Assembly (NCBI RefSeq): GCF_013410105.1
Contig: NZ_JACCCJ010000002.1
Location: 704,001 to 768,000 of the forward strand
Reading direction: 5' to 3'
From: Sphingopyxis sp. JAI108
GTDB lineage: Bacteria; Pseudomonadota; Alphaproteobacteria; Sphingomonadales; Sphingomonadaceae
Length of the DNA stretch: 64,000 nt
Shown here: in pieces, positions 25,093 through 32,363 of the stretch
How positions within the stretch are numbered: the first letter of the stretch is position 1
Layout of the letters: the number at the start of each line of letters is the position of its first letter
Made by a program: the position numbers and the translations under genes
The notes under the pieces: generated by a model
Told to the model about the DNA's origin: nothing
The model's input: the letters and a program-made list of their open reading frames with translations, nothing else
Database searches by the model: none

Positions 25093-26268
25093 CTACTTCC
25101 TGGGGACGAGCTTCACCAGCTTGCCGTCCTCGCCATCGGTGAGCAGCCAGACCGAGCCGTCATCGCGCACCTCGACCTCGCGGATGCGTTTGCCGAAGTC
25201 CCAGCGGTCGGACTTGTGGAGCGTCTCGCCGTCGATGCTCATCCGAACGAGCCCTTCGCCCGAGAGCGCACCCATCAACAGGCTGTTTTTCCAGCCGGGA
25301 TAGAGGTCGCCATCGTAGAAGGCGAGGCCGGCGGGCGAGACGGCGGGGTTCCACCATAGTTTCGGCGCCGCGAATTCGGGGCGCGTCGGGTGGTCGGGGA
25401 TATCCTTGCCGTCATAATGATCGCCGTTCGAGACGATCGGGTAGCCGTAATTGGCCTTCGCCTCGACCAGATTGACCTCATCGCCGCCCTTCGGGCCCAT
25501 TTCCTGGTTCCAGAGCTTGCCGGTGGCGTCGAAGGCGAGGCCGAGGATATTGCGATGGCCGAGCGACCAGATTTGCGCGGTGACGCCGCCCTGATCGGCG
25601 AAGGGATTGTCGGAGGGCACGCTGCCGTCGGGATTGAGGCGCAGGGTCTTGCCGAGATTGGCCTTCATGTCCTGCGCGGGGTCGAATTTCTGACGTTCGC
25701 CCGAGCCGATGAAGAGATATTTGCCGTCGGGCGAGAAGGCGAGGCGGTGCGAGAAATGGCCGCGTCCTTCGACTTTCGGATCCTGTTTCCAGATGATCTG
25801 GAGACCCTCAAGCCGCGGCGTGGCGCCTTGGACCAGCTTCGCCTTGCCGACGACCGCGCCGAAATTCTTGCCCGTGCCGGCTTCGACCCAGCTCAGATAG
25901 ACGGTGCCGCTTGTCGTGAAATCGGGGGCGACGATGACGTCGCCGAAACCGCCCTGGCCGCCATAGGCGACGGCTGGAACCCCCGCGACATCCTGCGTCG
26001 GGCCATTTTCCTGCCAGAGTTTCAGCTTGCCCGATTTCTCGGTGATCAGCGCGGCGCGGGTGCCGGGGACGAAGGTCATCGCCCAAGGCTCGTTGAAGCT
26101 CGCGATTTCCTGAACGGTGAAGGGCGCCTCGGCGAGCGGGGTCGCGGGGTGCGCGCCCGAGGCGTCGAGCTTTGCGGTGTCGGCGGGGGCGGCTTCGCTC
26201 GCGCCGGGCGCCGTGCAGGCAGCGACGGCGAGCGCGGCGATCAGGGCGAGGGGGGGCAGGTTCTTCAT
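25093..26268 (-). CDS. PQQ-dependent sugar dehydrogenase-like lipoprotein
   Basis: 391 residues from the ATG at 26268, chosen because it begins a lipoprotein signal (MKNLPPLALIAALAVAAC, lipobox AVAAC). The mature part is a six-bladed beta-propeller of the soluble aldose sugar dehydrogenase (Asd/YliI) type: EPWAMTFVPGT, YGGQGGFGDVIVAPDF, GRGHFSHRLAFSPDGKYLF with the catalytic His region, WSLGHRNILGLAFD, WNQEMGPKGGDEVNLV, and NPAVSPAGLAFY. It probably oxidises aldoses in the periplasm with PQQ; whether the cell makes PQQ cannot be told here. Confidence 0.85.
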   Translation of the reverse strand: MKNLPPLALIAALAVAACTAPGASEAAPADTAKLDASGAHPATPLAEAPFTVQEIASFNEPWAMTFVPGTRAALITEKSGKLKLWQENGPTQDVAGVPAVAYGGQGGFGDVIVAPDFTTSGTVYLSWVEAGTGKNFGAVVGKAKLVQGATPRLEGLQIIWKQDPKVEGRGHFSHRLAFSPDGKYLFIGSGERQKFDPAQDMKANLGKTLRLNPDGSVPSDNPFADQGGVTAQIWSLGHRNILGLAFDATGKLWNQEMGPKGGDEVNLVEAKANYGYPIVSNGDHYDGKDIPDHPTRPEFAAPKLWWNPAVSPAGLAFYDGDLYPGWKNSLLMGALSGEGLVRMSIDGETLHKSDRWDFGKRIREVEVRDDGSVWLLTDGEDGKLVKLVPRK

Positions 26269-26337
26269 CGGGACGGCTCGCTTTGCTGGGGAAGACATCT
26301 CGTTCTGACCGCGGCCTGTCGCAAAGTCGAGAGCGCT

Positions 26338-26973
26338 TTAGCGGTTCGCCGACTCGCGCCGCGCGGTGATCGCCTCGACGCTGTCCATGATCGCATCGAC
26401 CGCCTCGCTCGACGGCGGCGCGTCGGCGCGCTTTTGCGAGAACTGGCCGCTGTTCATGATTTCCTCGAGCGCGGCGCGCGCGCGCGAGACGCGGCTCTTC
26501 ATCGTGCCGAGCGCGCAATCGCAGATGCTCGCGGCCTCTTCGTATGACATACCGCCCGCACCGACGAGGATCAGCGCTTCGCGCTGGTCCTGCGGCAATT
26601 CCATCAGGCCGCGCTGGAGGTCGGCCATCTCGCCGCTGTCTTCCTGGCTTGCCGGGGTCGACATGGTGCGTTCGACCGCGGTCTCGTCATATTCGCCGAC
26701 GAACTTGTTGCGGCGCATCTGCGACAGGAAGGTGTTGCGCAGGATGACGAAGGTCCACGCCTTGATCGACGTGCCGCGTTCGAAGCGCTCGCGCGAAGCC
26801 CATGCCTTGACCATCGTGTCTTGCGTCAGGTCGTCGGCGAGGTCCGGATTGCCAGAGAGGCTGCGTCCGTAGGCGCGCAGGTGCGGAATGACGCCGGCAA
26901 GCAACGCCTTGAACTCGCTGTCCGAAAGGGTGTCGGCCTGCGGCTGCGAGGCAGCGGCGTTGGGTCCGGTCAT
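26338..26973 (-). CDS. ecfG: EcfG-type general stress response sigma factor, copy 1
   Basis: 211 residues from the ATG at 26973. Region sigma2 spans LLAGVIPHLRAYGRSLSGNP to TFVILRNTFLSQMRR and sigma4 spans LPQDQREALILVGAGGMSYE to TMKSRVSRARAALEEI. This is the EcfG (ECF15) pattern of the alphaproteobacterial general stress response. Its start shares one base with the nepR stop (TAATG), so sigma and anti-sigma are coupled, and a GGAAC-N16-CGTT promoter upstream of nepR implies autoregulation. A second EcfG paralogue lies at 27925-28479. Confidence 0.93.
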   Translation of the reverse strand: MTGPNAAASQPQADTLSDSEFKALLAGVIPHLRAYGRSLSGNPDLADDLTQDTMVKAWASRERFERGTSIKAWTFVILRNTFLSQMRRNKFVGEYDETAVERTMSTPASQEDSGEMADLQRGLMELPQDQREALILVGAGGMSYEEAASICDCALGTMKSRVSRARAALEEIMNSGQFSQKRADAPPSSEAVDAIMDSVEAITARRESANR

Positions 26974-27227
26974 TATTGTTTCGGACTTTTCTGATCGAGC
27001 TGCGAAAGAAGTTCGAGCATGTTGTCGGGCAATTGTTCGGCGACGACATTGCCGTAGATCATGCGGAGCTTTGCGCTGACCGGTTCCGGCGCCTGCCGGC
27101 CGGTAAGCGTGCGATGCCATTCGTCGCCGTGCGTTCCCGGGAAACTTCCGTTCGCGCGGCGCGGGGCGTCGACATCCGGGGGCGGGGGGCCCTTCCCGTT
27201 CATCCTGTTGTTGCCTTGCGTAGCCAT
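26973..27227 (-). CDS. nepR: NepR-family anti-sigma factor
   Basis: 84 residues if started at 27227; an internal ATG at 27203 would give 76. The conserved NepR core is near the C-terminus: VSAKLRMIYGNVVAEQLPDN followed by MLELLSQLD, which forms the two helices that hold EcfG until phosphorylated PhyR takes NepR away. The N-terminal part is Gly/Pro/basic rich and probably disordered. The -10 of the EcfG-type promoter ends only 9 nt before 27227, so either the mRNA is nearly leaderless or 27203 is the real start; neither ATG has a strong ribosome site. Confidence 0.88.
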   Translation of the reverse strand: MATQGNNRMNGKGPPPPDVDAPRRANGSFPGTHGDEWHRTLTGRQAPEPVSAKLRMIYGNVVAEQLPDNMLELLSQLDQKSPKQ

Positions 27228-27235
27228 GCGAGAGC

Positions 27236-27260
27236 AACGAGGAAAAGGGCCGCGGGTTCC
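27236..27260 (-). promoter_or_regulatory. EcfG-dependent promoter of nepR-ecfG
   Basis: Minus-strand GGAAC (27260-27256), a 16-nt spacer, then CGTT (27239-27236): a full match to the EcfG consensus GGAAC-N16/17-CGTT. Position directly upstream of nepR fits the known autoregulation of this module. Confidence 0.82.
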
Positions 27261-27377
27261 CATCCACTCTGTTTTTTGCGACGAATGCGTTGCCAAGAAG
27301 TCACACCGGCCCTATGCGAGGGGATGTGAGGGGTCACGCTTTGCCAGCCCCGTGGCCGGCGCCCAGGAGGTGACCTG

Positions 27378-27782
27378 TTGCTTTCCGTTACCTATGTAAG
27401 TGTCGCCGATCCCTTGATCCGCGACGAAGATATTGCGGCGATCCTCGTTTCGGCACGCCGCAACAATATGCGCGACGAACTAACCGGGGCGCTCGTCTAT
27501 AATGGTCGGAATTTCCTGCAGCTTCTCGAGGGGCCGGACGAAAAGGTCGACGCCTGCCTGACCGTCATCCGCGGCGACCCGCGCCACAGCGGCATGATCG
27601 AAGTGCGCCGCCGTCCGGTCGAGACGCGCAATTTCGCCGAATGGGCGATGCTCTATGACCCGCGTTTCGAATGGCGCGACGATGGCTTGGCGCGGCTCGC
27701 CGTCAACGGCCGGATCGACGCCGAGGACGAACGGATTTTCGCGAATTTCATCGCGCTCGGGCGCCGGCCGCGGTTCGCGTGA
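27378..27782 (+). CDS. BLUF-domain blue-light photoreceptor
   Basis: 134 residues, a single short BLUF domain that binds FAD and senses blue light. Starts with TTG at 27378, supported by AGGAGG eight nt upstream. All key positions are present with AppA spacing: Tyr6, Asn30 and Gln48 (matching AppA Tyr21, Asn45, Gln63), with Trp89 and Met91 in NFAEWAML matching Trp104/Met106. FLQLLEG is the typical Gln-containing strand. No output domain is attached, so it must act through protein partners. It is divergent from nepR-ecfG1 and 50 nt upstream of the possible start of ecfG copy 2, suggesting a link to stress signalling. Confidence 0.92.
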   Translation: MLSVTYVSVADPLIRDEDIAAILVSARRNNMRDELTGALVYNGRNFLQLLEGPDEKVDACLTVIRGDPRHSGMIEVRRRPVETRNFAEWAMLYDPRFEWRDDGLARLAVNGRIDAEDERIFANFIALGRRPRFA

Positions 27783-27924
27783 CCCGGCGGTGCGCTTGCA
27801 ATGCGATGTCAAGCCGCTAAGCCGGTCGTGACATGACCGATCATCGCCAGACGAAGGCCTTTTTATCAACGACGTAACGCCTCGACCGCTCGACGATGCC
27901 AGCTTCAAGCGCGAACTCGCCGCG

Positions 27925-28479
27925 ATGCTGCCGCATCTGCGCGCGTTCGGGCGCAGCTTGTGCGGCAACGCCGACCTTGCCGACGACCTGGTGCAGGAAA
28001 CGATGCTGAAGGCGTGGAAAGCGCGCGAGCAATATATTCCAGGGCCGGCGAGTATGAAGAGCTGGGCCTTCGTCATCCTGCGCAACTGCTTCCTGTCCCA
28101 GATGCGGCGCAAGAAATTCACCGCCGAATATGACGAGATGGCGGCCGAGCGGCTGCTCGTCGCACCCGACGACCAGGACGACAGCCTGCACCTCGCCGAC
28201 GTGCAGCGCGCGCTGCTGCTGCTGCCCGTCGACCAGCGCGAGGCGCTGGTACTGATCGGGGCGGGGCAATTATCCTATGAGGAAGGCGCGGCGATCTGCG
28301 GCTGCGCGGTCGGCACGATGAAGAGCCGCGTGTCGCGTGGCCGCGCCGCGCTGCAGGCGATTCTCGAAAGCGGCGAGATGCCGCGGCGGAGCACCGACGC
28401 GATGGCGTCGAGCGAGGTGTTCCGGACGATCATGGACAATGTCGACCAGTTGACCGCGAACGGCCCTTCGCTGGACTGA
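27925..28479 (+). CDS. EcfG-type sigma factor, copy 2 (start uncertain)
   Basis: 184 residues from the first in-frame ATG (27925), close to EcfG copy 1 over its length: PHLRAFGRSLCGNADLADDL and FVILRNCFLSQMRRKKF in sigma2, and LPVDQREALVLIGAGQLSYE with TMKSRVSRGRAAL in sigma4. Homology to copy 1 (LDDASFKRELAA against LSDSEFKALLAG) continues upstream of that ATG, yet no ATG, GTG or TTG exists in frame after the stop at 27829. An ATG at 27833 leads in another frame into a TTTTT run at 27860-27864. One extra T there would join it to this gene. So the gene either uses a rare or shortened start, or carries a frameshift. It lies in the same direction as the BLUF gene. Confidence 0.82.
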   Translation: MLPHLRAFGRSLCGNADLADDLVQETMLKAWKAREQYIPGPASMKSWAFVILRNCFLSQMRRKKFTAEYDEMAAERLLVAPDDQDDSLHLADVQRALLLLPVDQREALVLIGAGQLSYEEGAAICGCAVGTMKSRVSRGRAALQAILESGEMPRRSTDAMASSEVFRTIMDNVDQLTANGPSLD

Positions 28480-28512
28480 GATTCATTTCCGGCCGGTGCC
28501 GCTCTCGCCAGA

Positions 28513-29307
28513 TCAGGCCGCCAGTTGCGGCGTGAAGAGCAGGCTCTGGCTGATGGCGGCGCGCACCGTATTCTCGCGGAACGGTTTCGAGATCAGGAAG
28601 GTCGGCTCCACGCGGCCGCCGGTGAGCAGCCTTTCGGGAAAGGCGGTGATGAAGATCGCCGGCACCGGCGCGATGGCAAGAATGTCCTGCACCGCATCGA
28701 TCCCCGACGATCCGTCGGCAAGCTGGATATCGGCGAGGACGAGGCCGGCGTCGGTTTCCTGGAACGCCGCGATCGCATCCTCATGGGTCGTCGCGATCCC
28801 CGCAACGCGGTGGCCGAGGTCGCGGACGATCTGCTCGAGCTCCATCGCGATCAGCGGCTCGTCCTCGATGATGAGGACCGAGGTCCGCGATTCGCGGTCG
28901 AGTTCGCCCACCGCATCGGCGAGCAGCGCTTCGACGGTCTCGCCGTCGGTGCCGGTGATCAGGCCCGCTTCCTCGACCGAAAAGCCTTCGAGCGCGGTGA
29001 GCAGCAGGATCTGGCGGCCGAGCGGGGTGATCTGGACCAGGCGTCGGTGCGCGGCGCGGACCAGCGGATGCTCGTCATCGTCGCCGCCTTCGCCATCGTC
29101 GATGAAAGCGCTTTCCCAGATGCGGTGGAAGTTGCGGTAGAGGTCGATGCGTGTGCCGTCGCCGCTATGGAATTCGTCCGGCGCGGCGACGATGACTTCG
29201 AGGGTCGTGTGGACGAAATTGTCGCCATGTTGCTGGCTGCCCGTCAGCGCGCGCGCGTAGCGGCGCAGATAGGGAAGATGGCCACGAATTTCCTCACCCA
29301 ATGTCAT
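28513..29307 (-). CDS. phyR: PhyR general stress response regulator
   Basis: 264 residues from the ATG at 29307, preceded by a strong AGGGAGG. The N-terminal half (to ~135) is a sigma-like domain (LPYLRRYARALTGSQQHGDN; ITPLGRQILLLTALEGFSVE). The C-terminal half is a receiver: acidic pocket Glu148-Asp149-Glu150, phosphoacceptor Asp193 in LADIQLADGSSG, Thr221 in IFITAFPERL (FAT-GUY type), Lys241 in ISKPF. When phosphorylated, PhyR binds NepR and frees EcfG. It converges on ecfG copy 2 and is divergent from an HWE kinase gene. Confidence 0.95.
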   Translation of the reverse strand: MTLGEEIRGHLPYLRRYARALTGSQQHGDNFVHTTLEVIVAAPDEFHSGDGTRIDLYRNFHRIWESAFIDDGEGGDDDEHPLVRAAHRRLVQITPLGRQILLLTALEGFSVEEAGLITGTDGETVEALLADAVGELDRESRTSVLIIEDEPLIAMELEQIVRDLGHRVAGIATTHEDAIAAFQETDAGLVLADIQLADGSSGIDAVQDILAIAPVPAIFITAFPERLLTGGRVEPTFLISKPFRENTVRAAISQSLLFTPQLAA

Positions 29308-29335
29308 CAAAAAACCTCCCTCTTGAGAGCAGTCA

Positions 29336-29361
29336 TACGCTCCTTGATGCGGGTCGGTTCC
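29336..29361 (-). promoter_or_regulatory. variant EcfG-type promoter of phyR (predicted)
   Basis: Minus-strand GGAAC (29361-29357) is followed after 17 nt by CGTA (29339-29336), one base off the CGTT consensus. The -10 ends 29 nt before the phyR start, leaving room for the AGGGAGG ribosome site. phyR is a frequent EcfG target in alphaproteobacteria, which supports the call. Confidence 0.5.
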
Positions 29362-29516
29362 CGTGCCGGGCGGCGAAAAAGCGATACGGTCGGCTGCAAC
29401 TTGTCGCACGCTTAAGCGTAGATTTAGCCGGGACGCGATGAAGCTGTGATTTAAGTGAGTGGAATGTCGCCACTTTATTGTTGCGCGGCGAGGATGCTTT
29501 TGTAGGGACCATATTC

Positions 29517-31058
29517 ATGGCAGAGCGGCGGCCCGGGGATTTCAGCGATGAGGCGCCCTTGCAGGGCGGCGGGGGACAGCAATTGTCGGATGGAGCCAGC
29601 GAGGAGGCGAAACGGTCCGAGCGGTTGCGCCTCGATACGCTTCGCGAATATCGCATCATGGACACTCCGCCCGAGCAGGCGTTCGACCGCGTGACCAAGA
29701 TGGTCGCCGACCTCTATCGCGTGCCGATCACGCTGGTGTCGCTGCTCGACGACGACCGCCAGTGGTTCAAGTCGGCGCACGGGCTCGACGTGAGCGAAAC
29801 GCCGCGCGACATCAGTTTTTGCCAATATGTCGTCACCGAGGGCCGCCCCCTCATGGTCACCGACGTGACCGACGATCCGCGTTTCCGTGACAATCCGCTC
29901 GTAACCGGCGACCTTCATATCCGCTTCTATGCGGGCGTTCCGCTTCGCGCCTATAACGGCGCGATCCTCGGCACATTGTGCCTGATCGACCGCGAGGAGC
30001 GGGCGCCGCTGACCGCCACCGAACTCGAACGGCTGGAGGATTTCGCCGGGATCATCATGGCCGAGGCCGACCTGCGGCGTATTGTCAGCGAGCGCGACGA
30101 GGCGCGGCGCACGCTGGAACGCGCGCTCGATTTTTCGGGGATCGCAACCTGGCGCTACGATGCGCGTGCCGGCACGATCCACTGGAGCGGCGCGGCCGCC
30201 GAACTCTGGGGCGCCGACTATGCGACCGCACTCGCGCAGGTCGACGGCTTTTTCGACCGCCTCCACCCCGACGACCGCGACGCGGTCCGCAGCGTGCTCG
30301 GAGAGTCGGTCGCGAACGGCGCGCACTATGCGACCGAATATCGCATCCAGCACCCCGAACGCGGCGTGCGCTGGATCGCGGTGCACGCCGACTGGGACGT
30401 CAAGACCGATGACGCGATCCTGACCGGGGTCAGCATCGACATCACCGAACAGAAAAGCCGGCAGGAAAACGCCAATCTGTTGATGCGCGAACTGCACCAC
30501 CGGATGCGCAACCTGTTCGCGACGGTCGGCGCGATCATCTCGCTCACGCGCCACGCGGCGCGCGACGTCGACGATTATGTCGAGCGGATCAGCAGCCGCC
30601 TCGACGCGCTCAATCGCGCGCAGAATGTGTTGCTCGGCGCGAATTTCATGACCGGATCGATGCACGCGCTGATGCGCGAGGTCGAGGCGGCCTTTCCGCG
30701 CATCCGCTGGTCGGGGCCCGACCTGCTGCTTCCCGAAAACGCGCTGGTCGCGATGGCGCTCTTCTTCAACGAACTCGCGACCAATGCCGCGAAGTATGGC
30801 GCGCTGACCGGCGCGAACGGTCAGGTCGATGTCAGCTGGACGCAGGATGCCGAGGGTGGCGACGATCGCATGTTCCGCCTGACCTGGGCCGAAAGCGGCG
30901 GCGACCGCGAAGTCGTCGCCCCCGACCGCACCAGCTTCGGTACGCTGCTGATGGAGCGGAGCGTGAAGAATAATCTCGGCGGTACGATCGAGCGGCACTG
31001 GGAGCCGGGCGGGCTGATCGTCGACATCACGCTGCCCGCGCGGTGGCGCGAGGCGTAG
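29517..31058 (+). CDS. HWE-family sensor histidine kinase, GAF-PAS
   Basis: 513 residues from the ATG at 29517. Domains in order: GAF (about 40-190; VPITLVSLLDDDRQWFKS, ISFCQYVVTEGRPL), PAS with PAC tail (about 200-320; ALDFSGIATWRYDARAGTIHW, IHxxDR-like LHPDDRDAV, then GVSIDITEQ), and an HWE/HisKA_2-type kinase (325-513; ELHHRMRNLFATVGAI with the phospho-His, FFNELATNAAKYGAL as N box, LTWAESGG as the WxE motif). No membrane segment, so it senses cytoplasmic signals. Its place beside phyR makes it a likely PhyR kinase (PhyK/PakF-like role); this is inference. Confidence 0.9.
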   Translation: MAERRPGDFSDEAPLQGGGGQQLSDGASEEAKRSERLRLDTLREYRIMDTPPEQAFDRVTKMVADLYRVPITLVSLLDDDRQWFKSAHGLDVSETPRDISFCQYVVTEGRPLMVTDVTDDPRFRDNPLVTGDLHIRFYAGVPLRAYNGAILGTLCLIDREERAPLTATELERLEDFAGIIMAEADLRRIVSERDEARRTLERALDFSGIATWRYDARAGTIHWSGAAAELWGADYATALAQVDGFFDRLHPDDRDAVRSVLGESVANGAHYATEYRIQHPERGVRWIAVHADWDVKTDDAILTGVSIDITEQKSRQENANLLMRELHHRMRNLFATVGAIISLTRHAARDVDDYVERISSRLDALNRAQNVLLGANFMTGSMHALMREVEAAFPRIRWSGPDLLLPENALVAMALFFNELATNAAKYGALTGANGQVDVSWTQDAEGGDDRMFRLTWAESGGDREVVAPDRTSFGTLLMERSVKNNLGGTIERHWEPGGLIVDITLPARWREA

Positions 31059-31079
31059 GCGGCTTAACCCAGATTATTT

Positions 31080-31094
31080 GTTCATCATATGTTC
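31080..31094 (+). promoter_or_regulatory. LexA (SOS) box, alphaproteobacterial type
   Basis: GTTC at 31080-31083, seven bases, then GTTC at 31091-31094: an exact match to GTTC-N7-GTTC, the direct-repeat LexA site known from alphaproteobacteria. It lies 18 nt upstream of the first gene of a DNA-repair operon, where a bound repressor would block transcription. No other exact copy was noticed in intergenic DNA of the window, though the scan was by eye. Confidence 0.72.
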
Positions 31095-31112
31095 CCGTGC
31101 TAGCCATGGGGC

Positions 31113-32363
31113 ATGTCCGCGAAAGCGATTCTCGAAAAGCTGGCCGTGCTCGCCGATGCGGCGAAATATGACGCGTCCTGCGCGTCGTCGGGAACGGTGA
31201 AGCGCGATTCGACCGGGACCAAGGGGATCGGCTCGACCGAGGGCATGGGCATCTGTCACAGCTATGCGCCCGATGGGCGGTGCATCTCGCTGCTGAAAAT
31301 CCTGCTGACCAATTTCTGCATCTACGACTGCCGTTTCTGCATCAACCGCGCGTCGAGCAATGTCGAGCGCGCGCGCTTCAGCCCGCAGGAGGTGGTCGCG
31401 CTGACGCTCGATTTCTACAAGCGCAATTATATCGAGGGGCTGTTCCTGTCGTCGGGGATCATCCGGTCCGAAGATTATACGATGGAGCAGCTCGTCGAGG
31501 TCGCGCGCATCCTGCGCGAGGAGCATCGCTTCCAAGGCTATATCCATTTAAAGACGATCGCGGGCGCCGATCCGGGGCTGATCGCGCTGGCGGGTCTTTA
31601 CGCTGATCGACTGTCGACCAATGTCGAGCTGCCGACCGAGGCGGGGCTTTCGAGCTTCGCGCCCGAGAAAAAGCCCGACACGATCCGCAAGACGATGGCG
31701 TCGGTGCGCGTCGGCGCCGACGATGCGATCGAGGCGGCGAAAAGCCGGCTGATCGGCAAGGCGAAGCCGCCGCGCTTCGCGCCCGCGGGGCAATCGACGC
31801 AGATGATCGTCGGCGCCGATAGCGCGCGCGACGACGATATTTTGAAGACCGCGACGAACCTTTATTCGGGCTATCAGCTTCGCCGCGTCTATTATTCGGC
31901 GTACAGCCCGATCCCCGATGCGAGCAGCGACCTGCCGCCGGTGCGCCCGCCCTTGATGCGCGAGCACCGGCTCTATCAGGCCGATTGGCTGCTGCGCTTC
32001 TATGGCTTCGAGCGCGCCGAGATCATGGAGGGCGCAAACGGGGGGATGCTCGACCTCAGCATCGACCCCAAGCTCGCGTGGGCGCTCCAGCGGCGCGAGG
32101 CATTCCCCGTCGATATCAACGGCGCGCCGCGCGAACTGCTGCTGCGCGTGCCAGGGCTGGGAACGAAGGCGGTCGACCGCATCGTCGCGGCGCGGCGGCT
32201 GGGCAAGCTCAGGCTCGGCGACGTGGCGAAGCTCACCGCATCGGTGAAGAAATTGCTGCCCTTCATCGTCACCCCCGACTGGCGGCCGGGCAAGCTCACC
32301 GACAGCGCCGACTTGCGCGCCCGCTTTGCGCCCCCGGCAGAGCAATTGGCGCTCGGGCTGTGA
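31113..32363 (+). CDS. putative DNA modification/repair radical SAM protein
   Basis: 416 residues. The 4Fe-4S radical SAM motif is Cys69-x3-Cys73-x2-Cys76 in NFCIYDCRFC. An N-terminal block (AKYDASCASSGTVKRDSTGT, then GMGICHSYAPDGRC) with extra Cys residues is typical of the TIGR03916 family. A helix-hairpin-helix near residues 340-360 (LLRVPGLGTKAVDRIVAARR) suggests DNA binding. Family members pair with the DUF4130/UdgX protein encoded next; the reaction is unknown. The stop overlaps the next GTG start (GTGA). An SOS box lies upstream. Confidence 0.9.
   Translation: MSAKAILEKLAVLADAAKYDASCASSGTVKRDSTGTKGIGSTEGMGICHSYAPDGRCISLLKILLTNFCIYDCRFCINRASSNVERARFSPQEVVALTLDFYKRNYIEGLFLSSGIIRSEDYTMEQLVEVARILREEHRFQGYIHLKTIAGADPGLIALAGLYADRLSTNVELPTEAGLSSFAPEKKPDTIRKTMASVRVGADDAIEAAKSRLIGKAKPPRFAPAGQSTQMIVGADSARDDDILKTATNLYSGYQLRRVYYSAYSPIPDASSDLPPVRPPLMREHRLYQADWLLRFYGFERAEIMEGANGGMLDLSIDPKLAWALQRREAFPVDINGAPRELLLRVPGLGTKAVDRIVAARRLGKLRLGDVAKLTASVKKLLPFIVTPDWRPGKLTDSADLRARFAPPAEQLALGL

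Noticed and set aside
27857..27866. Programmed -1 frameshift site for ecfG copy 2
   Set aside because: The sequence GCC TTT TTA lacks the canonical X-XXY-YYZ slippery form (the base before TTT is C) and no clear stimulatory hairpin or internal Shine-Dalgarno was seen, so programmed shifting is not claimed; only a start/frameshift anomaly is reported.
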